A stretch of DNA of 29,566 bases, taken from assembly GCA_003427395.1 (NCBI GenBank), contig BFEA01000296.1:329787-359352 (forward strand), in the 5' to 3' direction. Made by a program: the position numbers and the translations under genes. Below the pieces are notes generated by a model. It saw nothing but the letters and a program-made list of their open reading frames with translations. It did no database searches and was not told the origin of the DNA. Positions within the stretch are counted from its first letter, which is position 1. Each line of letters opens with the position of its first letter. This DNA is from Chara braunii (Eukaryota > Streptophyta > Charophyceae > Charales > Characeae). Positions 1 to 6,541 of the stretch are shown one piece after another.

Positions 1-292
1 TGACAACTTGTGAAAGAGGGCATATACCTGAGATCCTGTATCTAACCGGTTTGACGTCCATATTGTTTTTTTTTTTTTTTTTTTTGCTTTTCATTTCAGA
101 AAGGAACCTCCGTGATGAACGCGGGGCAGGGAACACTGCACGGACTTCTGACAACTTGTCAAAGAGGGCATAAACTCAGATTCTGTATCTAACCTGTTTC
201 ACGTCCATATTGTTGCTGCTGTTTTTTTTTTTGCTTTTCATTGCTGAAAGTAACGTCCGTGATGGAAGCGGAGCTGTAAACGCCCTCACTGA
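1..292. repeat. Tandem duplication, two units of about 148 bp
   Basis: The unit starting at 1 (TGACAACTTGTGAAAGAGGG) is repeated from 149 with scattered substitutions. Both copies share the stretch ending GTATCTAACC, a GACGTCCATATTG/CACGTCCATATTG block, a poly(T) run (66-85 in copy 1, about 220-231 in copy 2) and a TCCGTGATG block. Copy 1 may extend left beyond the window. No coding function is seen; the ORFs here are low-complexity artefacts. Confidence 0.75.
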
Positions 293-586
293 GGGCATAC
301 TCTTACGAGAAAAGAAAATACAATGGGACCCAGGCTCGGCAAAACTCGGTGCGCAGTGAAATTCAGGTTCGTTAAAATCAGGTGTGGGTGTACTTGTGGT
401 TAGCCTTGACGCTGTCTTTTGGCTAAGAACAAGTGCAGTATCTGTTCTGGTCAGTTTAAAAGAAGAAGGAAAAAAAAAAAGTATTATTTGTATAGTATGA
501 TAAGTTAACTGTGGATAGCCGCACTCATTGCCTCGCCGCCTGCCATCCCTTGCAAAGCAGTCTGAATGAGCCGCTTGTCTCATGTT
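293..586. other. No gene seen; contains one copy of a dispersed 24-bp motif
   Basis: This stretch has no credible gene. At 333-356 it carries GGCTCGGCAAAACTCGGTGC plus GCAG, which recurs at 722-745 inside the first TTAA element and at 1999-2022. It is therefore probably a fragment of that same element family. A short poly(A) lies at about 471-480. Confidence 0.4.
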
Positions 587-798
587 TTAAACCACCAGTA
601 CTTGGCCCAGCTATCGGCAGCGGGCGATTCCCGTTAATGCGACGGTAGTTGCGCACTTCGGGGCACCGAACCGCAATGGCTGGAAGCGCTAGCCAAAATG
701 AAAATGAAATGGTGCCCCGGCGGCTCGGCAAAACTTGGCGCGCAGGGGGTATCCCGCCGGCTCAGCATCAATAGCTGGGCCAACTACTGGTGGTTTAA
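587..798. mobile_element. TTAA-flanked MITE, copy 1
   Basis: The left terminus at 591 reads ACCACCAGTACTTGGCCCAG and the right terminus, in reverse complement, reads ACCACCAGTAGTTGGCCCAG. The inverted repeats run about 25 bp and are flanked exactly by TTAA (587-590 and 795-798). The body is 204 bp and non-coding. TTAA duplication is the hallmark of the piggyBac superfamily, so this is probably a piggyBac-type MITE; the TIR sequence itself is not one I recognise. The interior contains the TCGGCAAAACTTGGCGCGCA motif shared with 333-356 and 1999-2022. Confidence 0.75.
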
Positions 799-1044
799 GA
801 AATAGAATCCTTCCCCCGTAGTGTCTATGCGAGTTTTATTTAGGATAGCGTTCCAGGCCCATGGTTTGGTGCCATTGGGATAGGAACCGGTGAGCGCCCT
901 GAAGGGCCTGAACAACTCTTTTTTTTTTTTTTTTTTTTTTCAAGTAAATTTTTTTTTTTTTTTTTTTTTGGGACAAAAGACTCAAGTAAACAACTCGTTG
1001 CAGTTTGAACCTTGTGAAAAACAAGAAAATCGTCGGCGTATTGG
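799..1044. repeat. Poly(T) tracts, no gene
   Basis: Two uninterrupted T runs (919-940 and 949-969) are separated by CAAGTAAA. They make the short lysine- or phenylalanine-rich ORFs here spurious. No other feature is visible between the flanking MITEs. Confidence 0.7.
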
Positions 1045-1110
1045 ACTACCGTCTTCACCTTCACCCGAATAGAACGCCCAGGGGCGTTCTATTCGGTTGA
1101 AGACCGTAGG
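1045..1110. mobile_element. CTACYGTCTTC foldback MITE, minimal copy
   Basis: This is a near-continuous palindrome. The left arm CTACCGTCTTCACC continues to AATAGAACGCCC, and the right arm GGGCGTTCTATTCGG ends GAAGACCGTAG. At about 66 bp it is almost all inverted repeat, with no loop to speak of. It shares terminal sequence with the copies at 1181, 2487 and 3108. Confidence 0.6.
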
Positions 1111-1180
1111 TGGCAGAGCAGCTCCAGCATTCTGAGAATTTGTCAGTCTTTTGCTCCACTGAGCCCCCCAAAGAAGCCTG

Positions 1181-1293
1181 ACTACTGCCTTCACCCGAAC
1201 ATAACCCCTTGTCATTGCCACCGCATCTGGACTCGAAGCTCCCACGAATACAGCTATAATGACTGGGCGTTCTATGCGGGGGAAGACGGTAGT
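1181..1293. mobile_element. CTACYGTCTTC foldback MITE, copy 2
   Basis: The left end ACTACTGCCTTCACCCGAAC pairs with the right end, whose reverse complement is ACTACCGTCTTCCCCCGCAT. The subterminal CAGCTATAATGAC is shared with the copy at 3108-3213, which shows common ancestry. The interior is non-coding. A poly(T) run (1293-1309) abuts the right end. Confidence 0.6.
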
Positions 1294-1310
1294 TTTTTTT
1301 TTTTTTTTTC

Positions 1311-1392
1311 GGGGGGGGGGAAGATGGTAGTTGCTTTTATTATTAGGAGTAATTTCAGGTGACTACTGCCTTCACCTCCTGAACATAACACC
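1311..1392. mobile_element. Two outward-facing ends of the CTACYGTCTTC family
   Basis: A right-type end (G run then AAGATGGTAGT, 1311-1331) is followed 30 bp later by a left-type end (ACTACTGCCTTCACC, from 1362). The order is reversed relative to a complete element. This suggests two neighbouring truncated copies or an insertion product rather than one MITE. Confidence 0.4.
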
Positions 1393-1523
1393 TCCCTTTT
1401 ATTAGGGCATACTTGGGGCATGATTCTTGCCAGATTGCCTCGAGAACACCCTTTTAGTAATCCTGTAGGTGCCGGGAGACAGTGGACAAGTTTCTATCTT
1501 GTGCTCGGCCTCAGCTTTTCGAA

Positions 1524-1560
1524 TCTTCTTCTTCTTCTTCTTCTTCTTCTTCTTTTTTTT
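1524..1560. repeat. (CTT)n microsatellite
   Basis: About nine CTT units run directly into a poly(T). The Leu-, Ser- or Phe-repeat ORFs in the three frames are by-products of this repeat. Confidence 0.9.
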
Positions 1561-1642
1561 CTGTCAATTTTGTACAATGGGATACCGGACCCGATTTCCT
1601 GCCACTGGTGCAGCTCCTTACCGATGGACTGGAGCGTGGGGG

Positions 1643-1797
1643 ACCACCAGTACTTGGGCCAGCTATCGGCCGTGGAAAAAAATAGAGTAGAAATGTTTCT
1701 AGTTGGATGAATTTGGGCGCTCCTGTAGTGGCCCGTACGTTTCCTAAAATCGTGTAGCGTTTACGGGCACGAATTTAGGAAGTACTGGTGGTTTAAG
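1643..1797. mobile_element. TTAA-family MITE, copy 2 (left flank decayed)
   Basis: The left terminus ACCACCAGTACTTGGGCCAG (1643) pairs with a right terminus whose reverse complement is ACCACCAGTACTTCC. The right flank is TTAA (1794-1797). The left flank is GGGG, so the duplication is lost or the end was rearranged. The interior differs from copies 1 and 3, so only the ends are conserved. Confidence 0.6.
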
Positions 1798-1934
1798 CAC
1801 AAGTACGGTTGTCGGTTCGGCAAGTAGGACGAAACAAAATGACGGCCGTCGATTAGATTTATCAATTTTCTTTTCCCTTGGCTTTGAGTGTTTCTCACGC
1901 TTGGTTGTGTGATTGCATGGAGTTCTTCTCTACT

Positions 1935-2022
1935 ACTACCGGACGACAATGGCCGGCGGTACCAGCCAAAAGAAAAAGGAAAAAATTGTCACACAGGCGG
2001 TTCGACAAAGCTTGGCGCGCAG
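1935..2022. mobile_element. Internal fragment of the TTAA element family
   Basis: Roughly 80 bp (from GACAATGG to TTGGCGCGCAG) align with 665-745 inside TTAA copy 1. The alignment covers the AGCCAAAA purine tract and the GGTTCGACAAAGCTTGGCGC block. No terminal repeats are attached, so it is a broken remnant. Confidence 0.5.
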
Positions 2023-2026
2023 GGCG

Positions 2027-2102
2027 TTTGGAGTCGCAGGGGTGAGGTCCCACTAGCAAAGAGGTTTGGAGTCGCAGGGGTGAGGTCCCACTAGCAAAGA
2101 GG
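2027..2102. repeat. 38-bp perfect tandem duplication carrying a MITE terminus
   Basis: The unit beginning TTTGGAGTCGCAGGGGTGAG is present twice, at 2027-2064 and 2065-2102. Each unit ends with the PIF-like TIR start GGTCCCACTAGCAAAGAGG. The left end of the next MITE is thus duplicated together with its flank. Confidence 0.85.
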
Positions 2103-2239
2103 ATTGGATTGAACGCCCTAATTTGGCTGCATTTGTGGACAAGTGCAGAAAATCGAGATTGAACTCCTTTTTCCTATATCTCTGCCTAAAACACGCCCAG
2201 ATTCAGGAGCTAACTCCAATCCCCTTTGCTAGTGGGACC
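2084..2239. mobile_element. PIF/Harbinger-like MITE, copy 1
   Basis: The left end GGTCCCACTAGCAAAGAGGA and the right end in reverse complement, GGTCCCACTAGCAAAGGGGA, form TIRs of about 27 bp. The subterminal box CCAGATTCAGG is shared with the copies at 2248, 3248, 3546 and 29201. The terminal GGGCC seen in other copies is missing here. The element is 156 bp and non-coding. Confidence 0.7.
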
Positions 2240-2247
2240 ATGCTCCA

Positions 2248-2415
2248 GGGCCGTGGTCCGACTAGCAAAGGCGATAGGATAGAAATCCTGAATCTGGCTA
2301 TGTTTTATGCAGAGATACAGAAAAGCAGTTCGATCTCGATTTCCCGCTCCTGTCCTCAAACACGTCCAGATTCAGGCATTCAATCGGATGCTCTTTGTTA
2401 TTGGGACCAGGGCCC
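2248..2415. mobile_element. PIF/Harbinger-like MITE, copy 2
   Basis: The termini are GGGCCGTGGTCCGACTAGCA on the left and GGGCCCTGGTCCCAATAACA on the right (reverse complement). The interior, about 130 bp, matches copy 3 at 3248-3414 in the same orientation with roughly eight mismatches by eye. The pair is therefore the youngest here. No clear 3-bp duplication flanks this copy. Confidence 0.75.
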
Positions 2416-2486
2416 AGAAGAAAGTGGTCCGGAAGTACCTGGCGGTTAGGAAATTGGAAATACAAATTCAGGGTGACAAAACAAGT

Positions 2487-2604
2487 ACTACGGTCTTCCC
2501 CCCCGAACACAACGCAACCTTATTTTGGCTGTATCTGGCCGGAAATATAGCTTGTATACATTCCTTTTTAGGGTGCGTTATGTTGGGGGGGAGAAGATGG
2601 TAGT
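2487..2604. mobile_element. CTACYGTCTTC foldback MITE, copy 3
   Basis: The left end ACTACGGTCTTCCCCCCCGA pairs with the right end, whose reverse complement is ACTACCATCTTCTCCCCCCC. The subterminal boxes ACACAACGCAACC and GGTGCGTTATGTT also pair. The span is 118 bp and no coding is seen. Confidence 0.65.
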
Positions 2605-2733
2605 GGCAAAAGTACCCCCATCTTTTAGGTCTTGTTGAGACCTGGAGGGTCCAAAAACGTTTTAAACTCTTGTGTTCAAGAATGGGTGAAAAAAGAACTA
2701 AATAAGAAAAAGTCTGAAAAACCAATGGGTTTG

Positions 2734-2878
2734 TTAAACCACCAGTACTTGGGCACTGCGCGCCGCGCCGGCTGCATCTTTTTTGAAGCGGCGCGGGCTG
2801 TCGATACAATTTATCGACGGCCCGCCGGTAGCGAAATTCTCGTAGCGTTGACGCCTTGCCCAAGTACTGGTGGTTTAA
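2734..2878. mobile_element. TTAA-flanked MITE, copy 3
   Basis: Perfect 17-bp TIRs (ACCACCAGTACTTGGGC and its complement) lie at 2738 and 2858-2874, flanked exactly by TTAA (2734-2737 and 2875-2878). The 137-bp body contains further self-complementary blocks: the GCCGCGCCGGC region, and TCGATACAATTTATCGA. This is the cleanest member of the family in the window. Confidence 0.8.
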
Positions 2879-3107
2879 AACAATTTCAGGAGTACACCAC
2901 CAGGACTGTCCTGCATGTATCTGTCCTCCTATACAACCAGATTCAGTCAAAACATTTTCACTGTGAGGACACCCTAGACATGGTTTGAATGTCATGGGTG
3001 TGTGGAACTAAGTGGTTACGGAACTTCCGGGTACCACGCCCGACCGACACCCAGGTCCGCCGGCAGCTTTTTTTCTTTTTCCCTTTTTTCCTTCTCAAGC
3101 CCGGGGT

Positions 3108-3213
3108 CTACAGTCTTCCCCGGAATACAATGCACGCTCATTATAGCTGAATTTAGTGCATCTTTCAGTCTACATTCAGCTATAATGACCGTACGTTGTA
3201 GGGAAGACTGTAG
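3108..3213. mobile_element. CTACYGTCTTC foldback MITE, copy 4
   Basis: The arms are about 40 bp long. The left arm begins CTACAGTCTTCCCC and runs to TCATTATAGCTGAAT; the right arm begins ATTCAGCTATAATGA and ends GGGAAGACTGTAG. A short unpaired loop of about 21 bases separates them. As RNA this would fold into one long hairpin. Confidence 0.7.
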
Positions 3214-3247
3214 GTGCTCTAGAGGATATGATAGGAGCCCTTACCAG

Positions 3248-3414
3248 GGGCCTGGTCCCACTAGCAAAGAGGATCGGATAGAAATCCTGAATCTGGGCAT
3301 GTTGTATGCAGAGATACAGAAAAGCAGTTCGATCTCGATTTCCCTCTCCTGTCCTCGAACACGTCCAGATTCAGGCATTCAATCCGATGCTCTTTGCTAA
3401 TGGGACCACGGCCC
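3248..3414. mobile_element. PIF/Harbinger-like MITE, copy 3
   Basis: The termini are GGGCCTGGTCCCACTAGCAA on the left and GGGCCGTGGTCCCATTAGCA on the right (reverse complement). The interior is almost the same as copy 2 (2248-2415). Both contain the subterminal TCCTGAATCTGG and GTCCAGATTCAGG inverted boxes. It is 167 bp with no coding capacity. Confidence 0.8.
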
Positions 3415-3477
3415 AGCACCACTATCACTGGAAGGGGTGTTTCTTCGAAAAAAAACAAAAAAAGGAGAAGCTTCTGC

Positions 3478-3515
3478 CAGCTAGGAGGGGGTGCTCTCAC
3501 CACCTCTCCTAGCTG
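3478..3515. repeat. Hairpin CAGCTAGGAGGGGGTG / CACCACCTCTCCTAGCTG
   Basis: The inverted arms are nearly perfect and surround a CTCT loop. It lies between two PIF-like MITEs and may be the residue of another small foldback element. Transcription is not evident. Confidence 0.6.
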
Positions 3516-3542
3516 ACAGCAACTGGCTTTGGTCTAAACCAC

Positions 3543-3714
3543 TAAGGGCCAGATCCCACTGGCAAAGAGGATTGGAATAAGTGACTGAATCAGGACGTGT
3601 TCCAGGAAGAGATGCAGAAAAGCAGATCATTTACAGTTTTTTGCACCTCTCCACAAACACGTCCAGATTCAGACACTTATTCCAATCGTTTTCGTCAGTG
3701 GGATCTCGCCCTAA
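3543..3714. mobile_element. PIF/Harbinger-like MITE, copy 4, with TAA duplication
   Basis: The left end GGGCCAGATCCCACTGGCAA starts at 3546 and the right end in reverse complement is GGGCGAGATCCCACTGACGA. TAA flanks both sides (3543-3545 and 3712-3714). A 3-bp TWA duplication with a GGGCC-type terminus is the classic PIF/Harbinger (Tourist MITE) signature. This copy gives the best superfamily assignment for the family. Confidence 0.8.
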
Positions 3715-3917
3715 TATCTTTGCCGCTTCAGAAATGAGGGAAAACGCCAGTCCCCGAAGAATTCGGAGGCCAGGCCCGACGTCGGCTGCCAAAAGATGAG
3801 GAGCAAAAGAGAGAGGAAAAAGAGAAAGAAGAAGATACAGGTAAAAAAGTCTGCCCGAGTGCATCAGCTCGAAAAGGTATTCCAATAAGCACTCGAAAAA
3901 AAATGGGGTGACGGCCA

Positions 3918-4046
3918 TAGGGCCTCGCTGCACTACTCTTGAAATGCACAAAAGACAAAAATCATGTCCCTGTATCTTTCCATGTTCTAGCCGAAGATTC
4001 ACTCTAGTTTTGCACCTTTCCAGAGTAGTGCAGCGAGGCCCATAGT
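3918..4046. repeat. 26-bp inverted repeat around an 80-bp spacer
   Basis: CATAGGGCCTCGCTGCACTA (left arm) reappears as the complement of TAGTGCAGCGAGGCCCATAG (right arm). It lies just upstream of the peptide-repeat fragment, and the right arm overlaps the start of that open frame. Confidence 0.7.
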
Positions 4047-4304
4047 CATGAAGTTACTACTGGTGGTGAAAACCCAACAGCTGAAGTTACTGCAGTAACT
4101 GGTGGTGAAAACCCAACAGATGAAGTTACTACAGTAACTGGTGGTGAAAACCCGACAGCTGAAGTTACTACTGGTGGTGAAAACCCAACAGCTGAAGTTA
4201 TTACAGTAACTTGTGGTGAAAACCCAACAGCTGAAGTTACTACTGGTGGTGAACCGTGACTCCTTCTTAAGCACCAAAAAAAAAAAAAAAAAAAAAAAAA
4301 AAAA
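4029..4304 (+). pseudogene. Poly(A)-tailed fragment encoding a Thr/Gly-rich tandem peptide
   Basis: From 4050 to a TGA at 4257-4259 the frame is open and encodes six repeats of EVTTGGENPTA. Some copies are expanded to 13 residues (EVTAVTGGENPTD type). Unit lengths are 33 or 39 bp, so every length change keeps frame, as expected of a sequence once selected as protein. The frame opens after a TAG at 4026 and has no ATG. The preceding bases (TTTTGCACCTTTCCAG) resemble a 3' splice acceptor. After the stop come 16 bases and then 29 A residues (4276-4304). I do not recognise the protein. It could be a 5'-truncated retrocopy of an mRNA that ended in a repetitive domain, or simply a minisatellite next to a poly(A). 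Confidence 0.4.
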
Positions 4305-4746
4305 CAATCACTGTGCTGTACAATTAGCTCTGATCAGCTCCCCTAGCATCAACCCGGGTATGTAAAAAAAAAGGAAAAAAAGTAGTAGTGGTAGGTAGGT
4401 AGTGTGAGGTGAAATTGAGAGAAGAATATGACTTTTTCTTTTTTTTTTTCTTTTTTTAATTACGGCTGGTCCCCCCTCCACCAGGAGGCCGACCCTTCCC
4501 CTGTGCACTGTGTATGTAGCAACAGGCCGCAGATTTTGTTGGGAGAACTGTCAGGTAGTTGGTCGGTCGGAAGTTGGAAATGGAAACACACTGCCACTCT
4601 TCTGAATGCACCTTGACAGCTCATGCATCTAGCTTCACAGATGTCCAGGTTAATTCTGACAGCTATGATCAAAATTCTCTTATCATTGCTGTTCATCCTG
4701 AGTGCAAGCACTAAATAAACCATTAAATCTCTGCCTTTGTCCTCTC

Positions 4747-4749
<3 letters not shown>

Positions 4750-4808
<59 letters not shown>

Positions 4809-4913
4809 TCTCTCTCTCTGATCGTGATGGCGACATAGCTCAACATGTTCGCAATGTGTTTACTGTGATATGTAAGGCCTCGCGCATTGCTCTCTCTCTC
4901 TCTCTCTCTCTCT
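4750..4913. repeat. (CT)n microsatellites
   Basis: A long CT array (about 4750-4819) and a second one (4890-4913) flank about 70 bp of unique sequence. The Arg-Glu repeat ORF on the minus strand is an artefact of this array. Confidence 0.95.
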
Positions 4914-5081
4914 GACACACACGCATGCACCCATGTTGCGACTCTCTGCCTCTTGCACCACGTGGCCCCTAAGGCCCACGGCTGGGCTGCCGAGTAAATT
5001 TAGCAAATGAACAAATGAATGAATAGGTAAATGTCAAGGGTTCTCTCTAGAACTTGATTGAACTGCAACCTTTGGACATGT

Positions 5082-5082
<1 letters not shown>
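4914..5082. other. No gene seen
   Basis: This is unique-looking sequence with a small ACACAC start and an AAATGAATGAAT tract. I see no ORF, RNA gene or inverted repeat. Confidence 0.4.
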
Positions 5083-5139
<57 letters not shown>

Positions 5140-5155
5140 TTATTTTTTTTTTTTT
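5083..5155. repeat. Long poly(T), 56 bases plus a second run
   Basis: The run is uninterrupted from 5083 to 5138, followed by GTTA and 13 more T. It could be the poly(A) tail of a minus-strand retroelement inserted nearby, but no element body is recognisable on the right-hand side before the next MITE. Confidence 0.85.
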
Positions 5156-5259
5156 AAAAGAGTTTTACAAGGTGGCCTTTTGGTTGTCGGGTGACCTTAG
5201 ACAGTTTTTTTTTGTCAGACTCCGAGATATCCTCTGAACTTGAACATTCTGCACAATAC

Positions 5260-5363
5260 TTATGGTCAGATTCCACTACCCTGGATCATTCATTTTTCAC
5301 CTTTGATTTTCGAAGATCAACGGTCAGAAATGAACAATAGGGGCTAGTGGGATCTGGCCCTTA
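5260..5363. mobile_element. PIF/Harbinger-like MITE, short subfamily, TTA duplication
   Basis: The left end TGGTCAGATTCCACTACCC and the right end GGGGCTAGTGGGATCTGGCC pair. TTA flanks both sides (5260-5262 and 5361-5363). The body is 98 bp. Its inner part (ACGGTCAGAAATGAA) also matches the 99-bp element at 20172-20270, so the two form a short subfamily of the GGGCC/GTCCCAC group. Confidence 0.65.
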
Positions 5364-5990
5364 CTGCGCCTCACCGTGTCTGGCTGACTTCCCAGAATCT
5401 GAAGCTGTAAATACTAAATATTTCCTTTTGCTGGTTGATTTTTCCCCAGTTACCTCAAATGGTAACTTACTTTTTCTGCTACTGCTTTGCCATAGGCAAA
5501 AAAAAATTCCTGCCAGGTAATAATCAGCCTTTTTGTTTTTCAGAACTTTTTCCACCTCTCTTTGGTGAGGAAGGGGAGCTCAGCTTAGGGCCATCAGCAA
5601 TAAGATTTTACAGCAGTGATTGTCAGTGTGCTTTGAAGTTGTGTCTGTCAGTCCAGTGTACCACACTGACACCAGTCTTATTTTCTTGTCCTCTCCATGG
5701 AATAGATGAAAACTCATCTCCAGGTCTCTTTTTACTGTTCTGGTCTGGTGCTAAATATAGATTCTCTGAAGCTAGCAGTAGCAGTTACCTGCTGTCAGTT
5801 GTTTTTTTCCTTCTTTTTTTTTGTTTTTTGGACTTTGTGTGTCATCCTTGCGCAGGGGCCTTTCTAAATCTTCTGTGTATTGTTCCAATTTTAAGTGATG
5901 TCTTGAAGGACCTCTGGCAGGGTTTTTCCTTATTGATCGATTGATTGTGAAGGCTGTTGTAGAACTTCCGTATGGACGGTGGTGTCCCGA
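5364..5990. other. No recognised gene (about 600 bp)
   Basis: A plus-strand open frame spans 5435-5944, but it starts at TTG, is Leu/Phe/Ser/Cys-rich and lacks any domain I know. Pyrimidine-rich tracts ending in CAG (for example near 5541) look like splice acceptors, so untranslated or intronic host sequence is possible. I would not call a gene. Confidence 0.35.
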
Positions 5991-6022
5991 GGGGCGCAGC
6001 GCGGCCGGGAGCGCTGCGCCCC
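5991..6022. repeat. Perfect GC-only hairpin, 12-bp arms
   Basis: GGGGCGCAGCGC (5991-6002) and GCGCTGCGCCCC (6011-6022) are exact reverse complements around an 8-base loop. It lies in a GC-rich island of about 130 bp that contrasts with the T-rich sequence to its left. There is no U tract after it, and a bacterial-type terminator would be meaningless here. Confidence 0.85.
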
Positions 6023-6173
6023 GCCCGCGCAGTCAGGCCGAGCGGTGACATGCGGCGGAGCAGCGCGAAGTCGAATCAAGCGGCGCTGGACGGGAACAAG
6101 CGGCGGTGTGGTGCGGTGCCGGGGGGATTGGATTCGGGGTGGTGTGAGGTGGGGGTTGAGAGGTTTTGGGTGA

Positions 6174-6341
6174 ATGGATGATGATGGGAAGGATGGCGAT
6201 AAGGGTGATGCATCGTGCGTAGAGGATGAGGCTACTATGAAGAGGCTGCTTGTGAAGGGCTGCAAAGGGTATGGGCTGCCAGCATCATCATCAGAGCTAC
6301 GGATGGCGGAGTGTCACGTGTCCAACGAAAGAGTCAGGTGA
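6174..6341 (+). CDS. Doubtful short ORF, 55 codons
   Basis: ATG at 6174 opens a frame to TGA at 6339-6341. The product begins MDDDGKDGDKGD and continues with a mixed segment containing KRLLVKGCKGYGLP. The composition is more protein-like than the surrounding ORFs, and the length is just under common cut-offs. There is no domain, no homologue that I recognise, and no clear promoter. It may be an exon fragment of a host gene, chance, or part of the sequence into which LINE-A inserted. Sequence alone cannot decide. Confidence 0.2.
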   Translation: MDDDGKDGDKGDASCVEDEATMKRLLVKGCKGYGLPASSSELRMAECHVSNERVR

Positions 6342-6541
6342 TGAAGGGCAACGAAGGGCATGGAAGTTTTGTTCCCCCCCGGACTACCAGTGAGGGTCAC
6401 CGGCAGGTTCGGTGGTTTTGTCTTGCTACGTGGCAAGTGAGGGGTAAAGTGAAGCCACGGTCCGTTAGTCCTTATTGTTCAGTCTTTTTTGATGGTCGAG
6501 AGAGTGGCCACGTGATGGCTCTTTTTTTTTTTTTTTTTTTT

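Noticed and set aside
836-1072. Lys-, Phe- and Leu-rich short ORFs on both strands
   Set aside because: They are translations of the two poly(T) tracts and have no protein-like sequence outside them.
1420-1710. Three overlapping ORFs rich in Leu, Phe or Ser
   Set aside because: All are readings of the (CTT)n microsatellite and part of a TTAA MITE.
1999-2022. tRNA or SINE B-box (GGTTCGA)
   Set aside because: GGTTCGACAAAGC lacks the B-box ending, there is no A-box at the right distance and no cloverleaf can be drawn.
4460-4930. 156-codon minus-strand ORF with a long Arg-Glu repeat
   Set aside because: The repeat is the (CT)n array; the rest shows no domain.
5435-5944. 169-codon plus-strand ORF
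   Set aside because: It opens at TTG, is dominated by Phe/Leu/Cys from T-rich DNA, and has no recognisable domain.
5991-6022. Intrinsic transcription terminator
   Set aside because: The hairpin lacks a following T run and the DNA is eukaryotic.
5972-6181. Arg/Gly/Ala-rich ORF with an ATG in the GC island
   Set aside because: Composition follows the GC-rich DNA and it starts across the hairpin; alternative frames are equally open.
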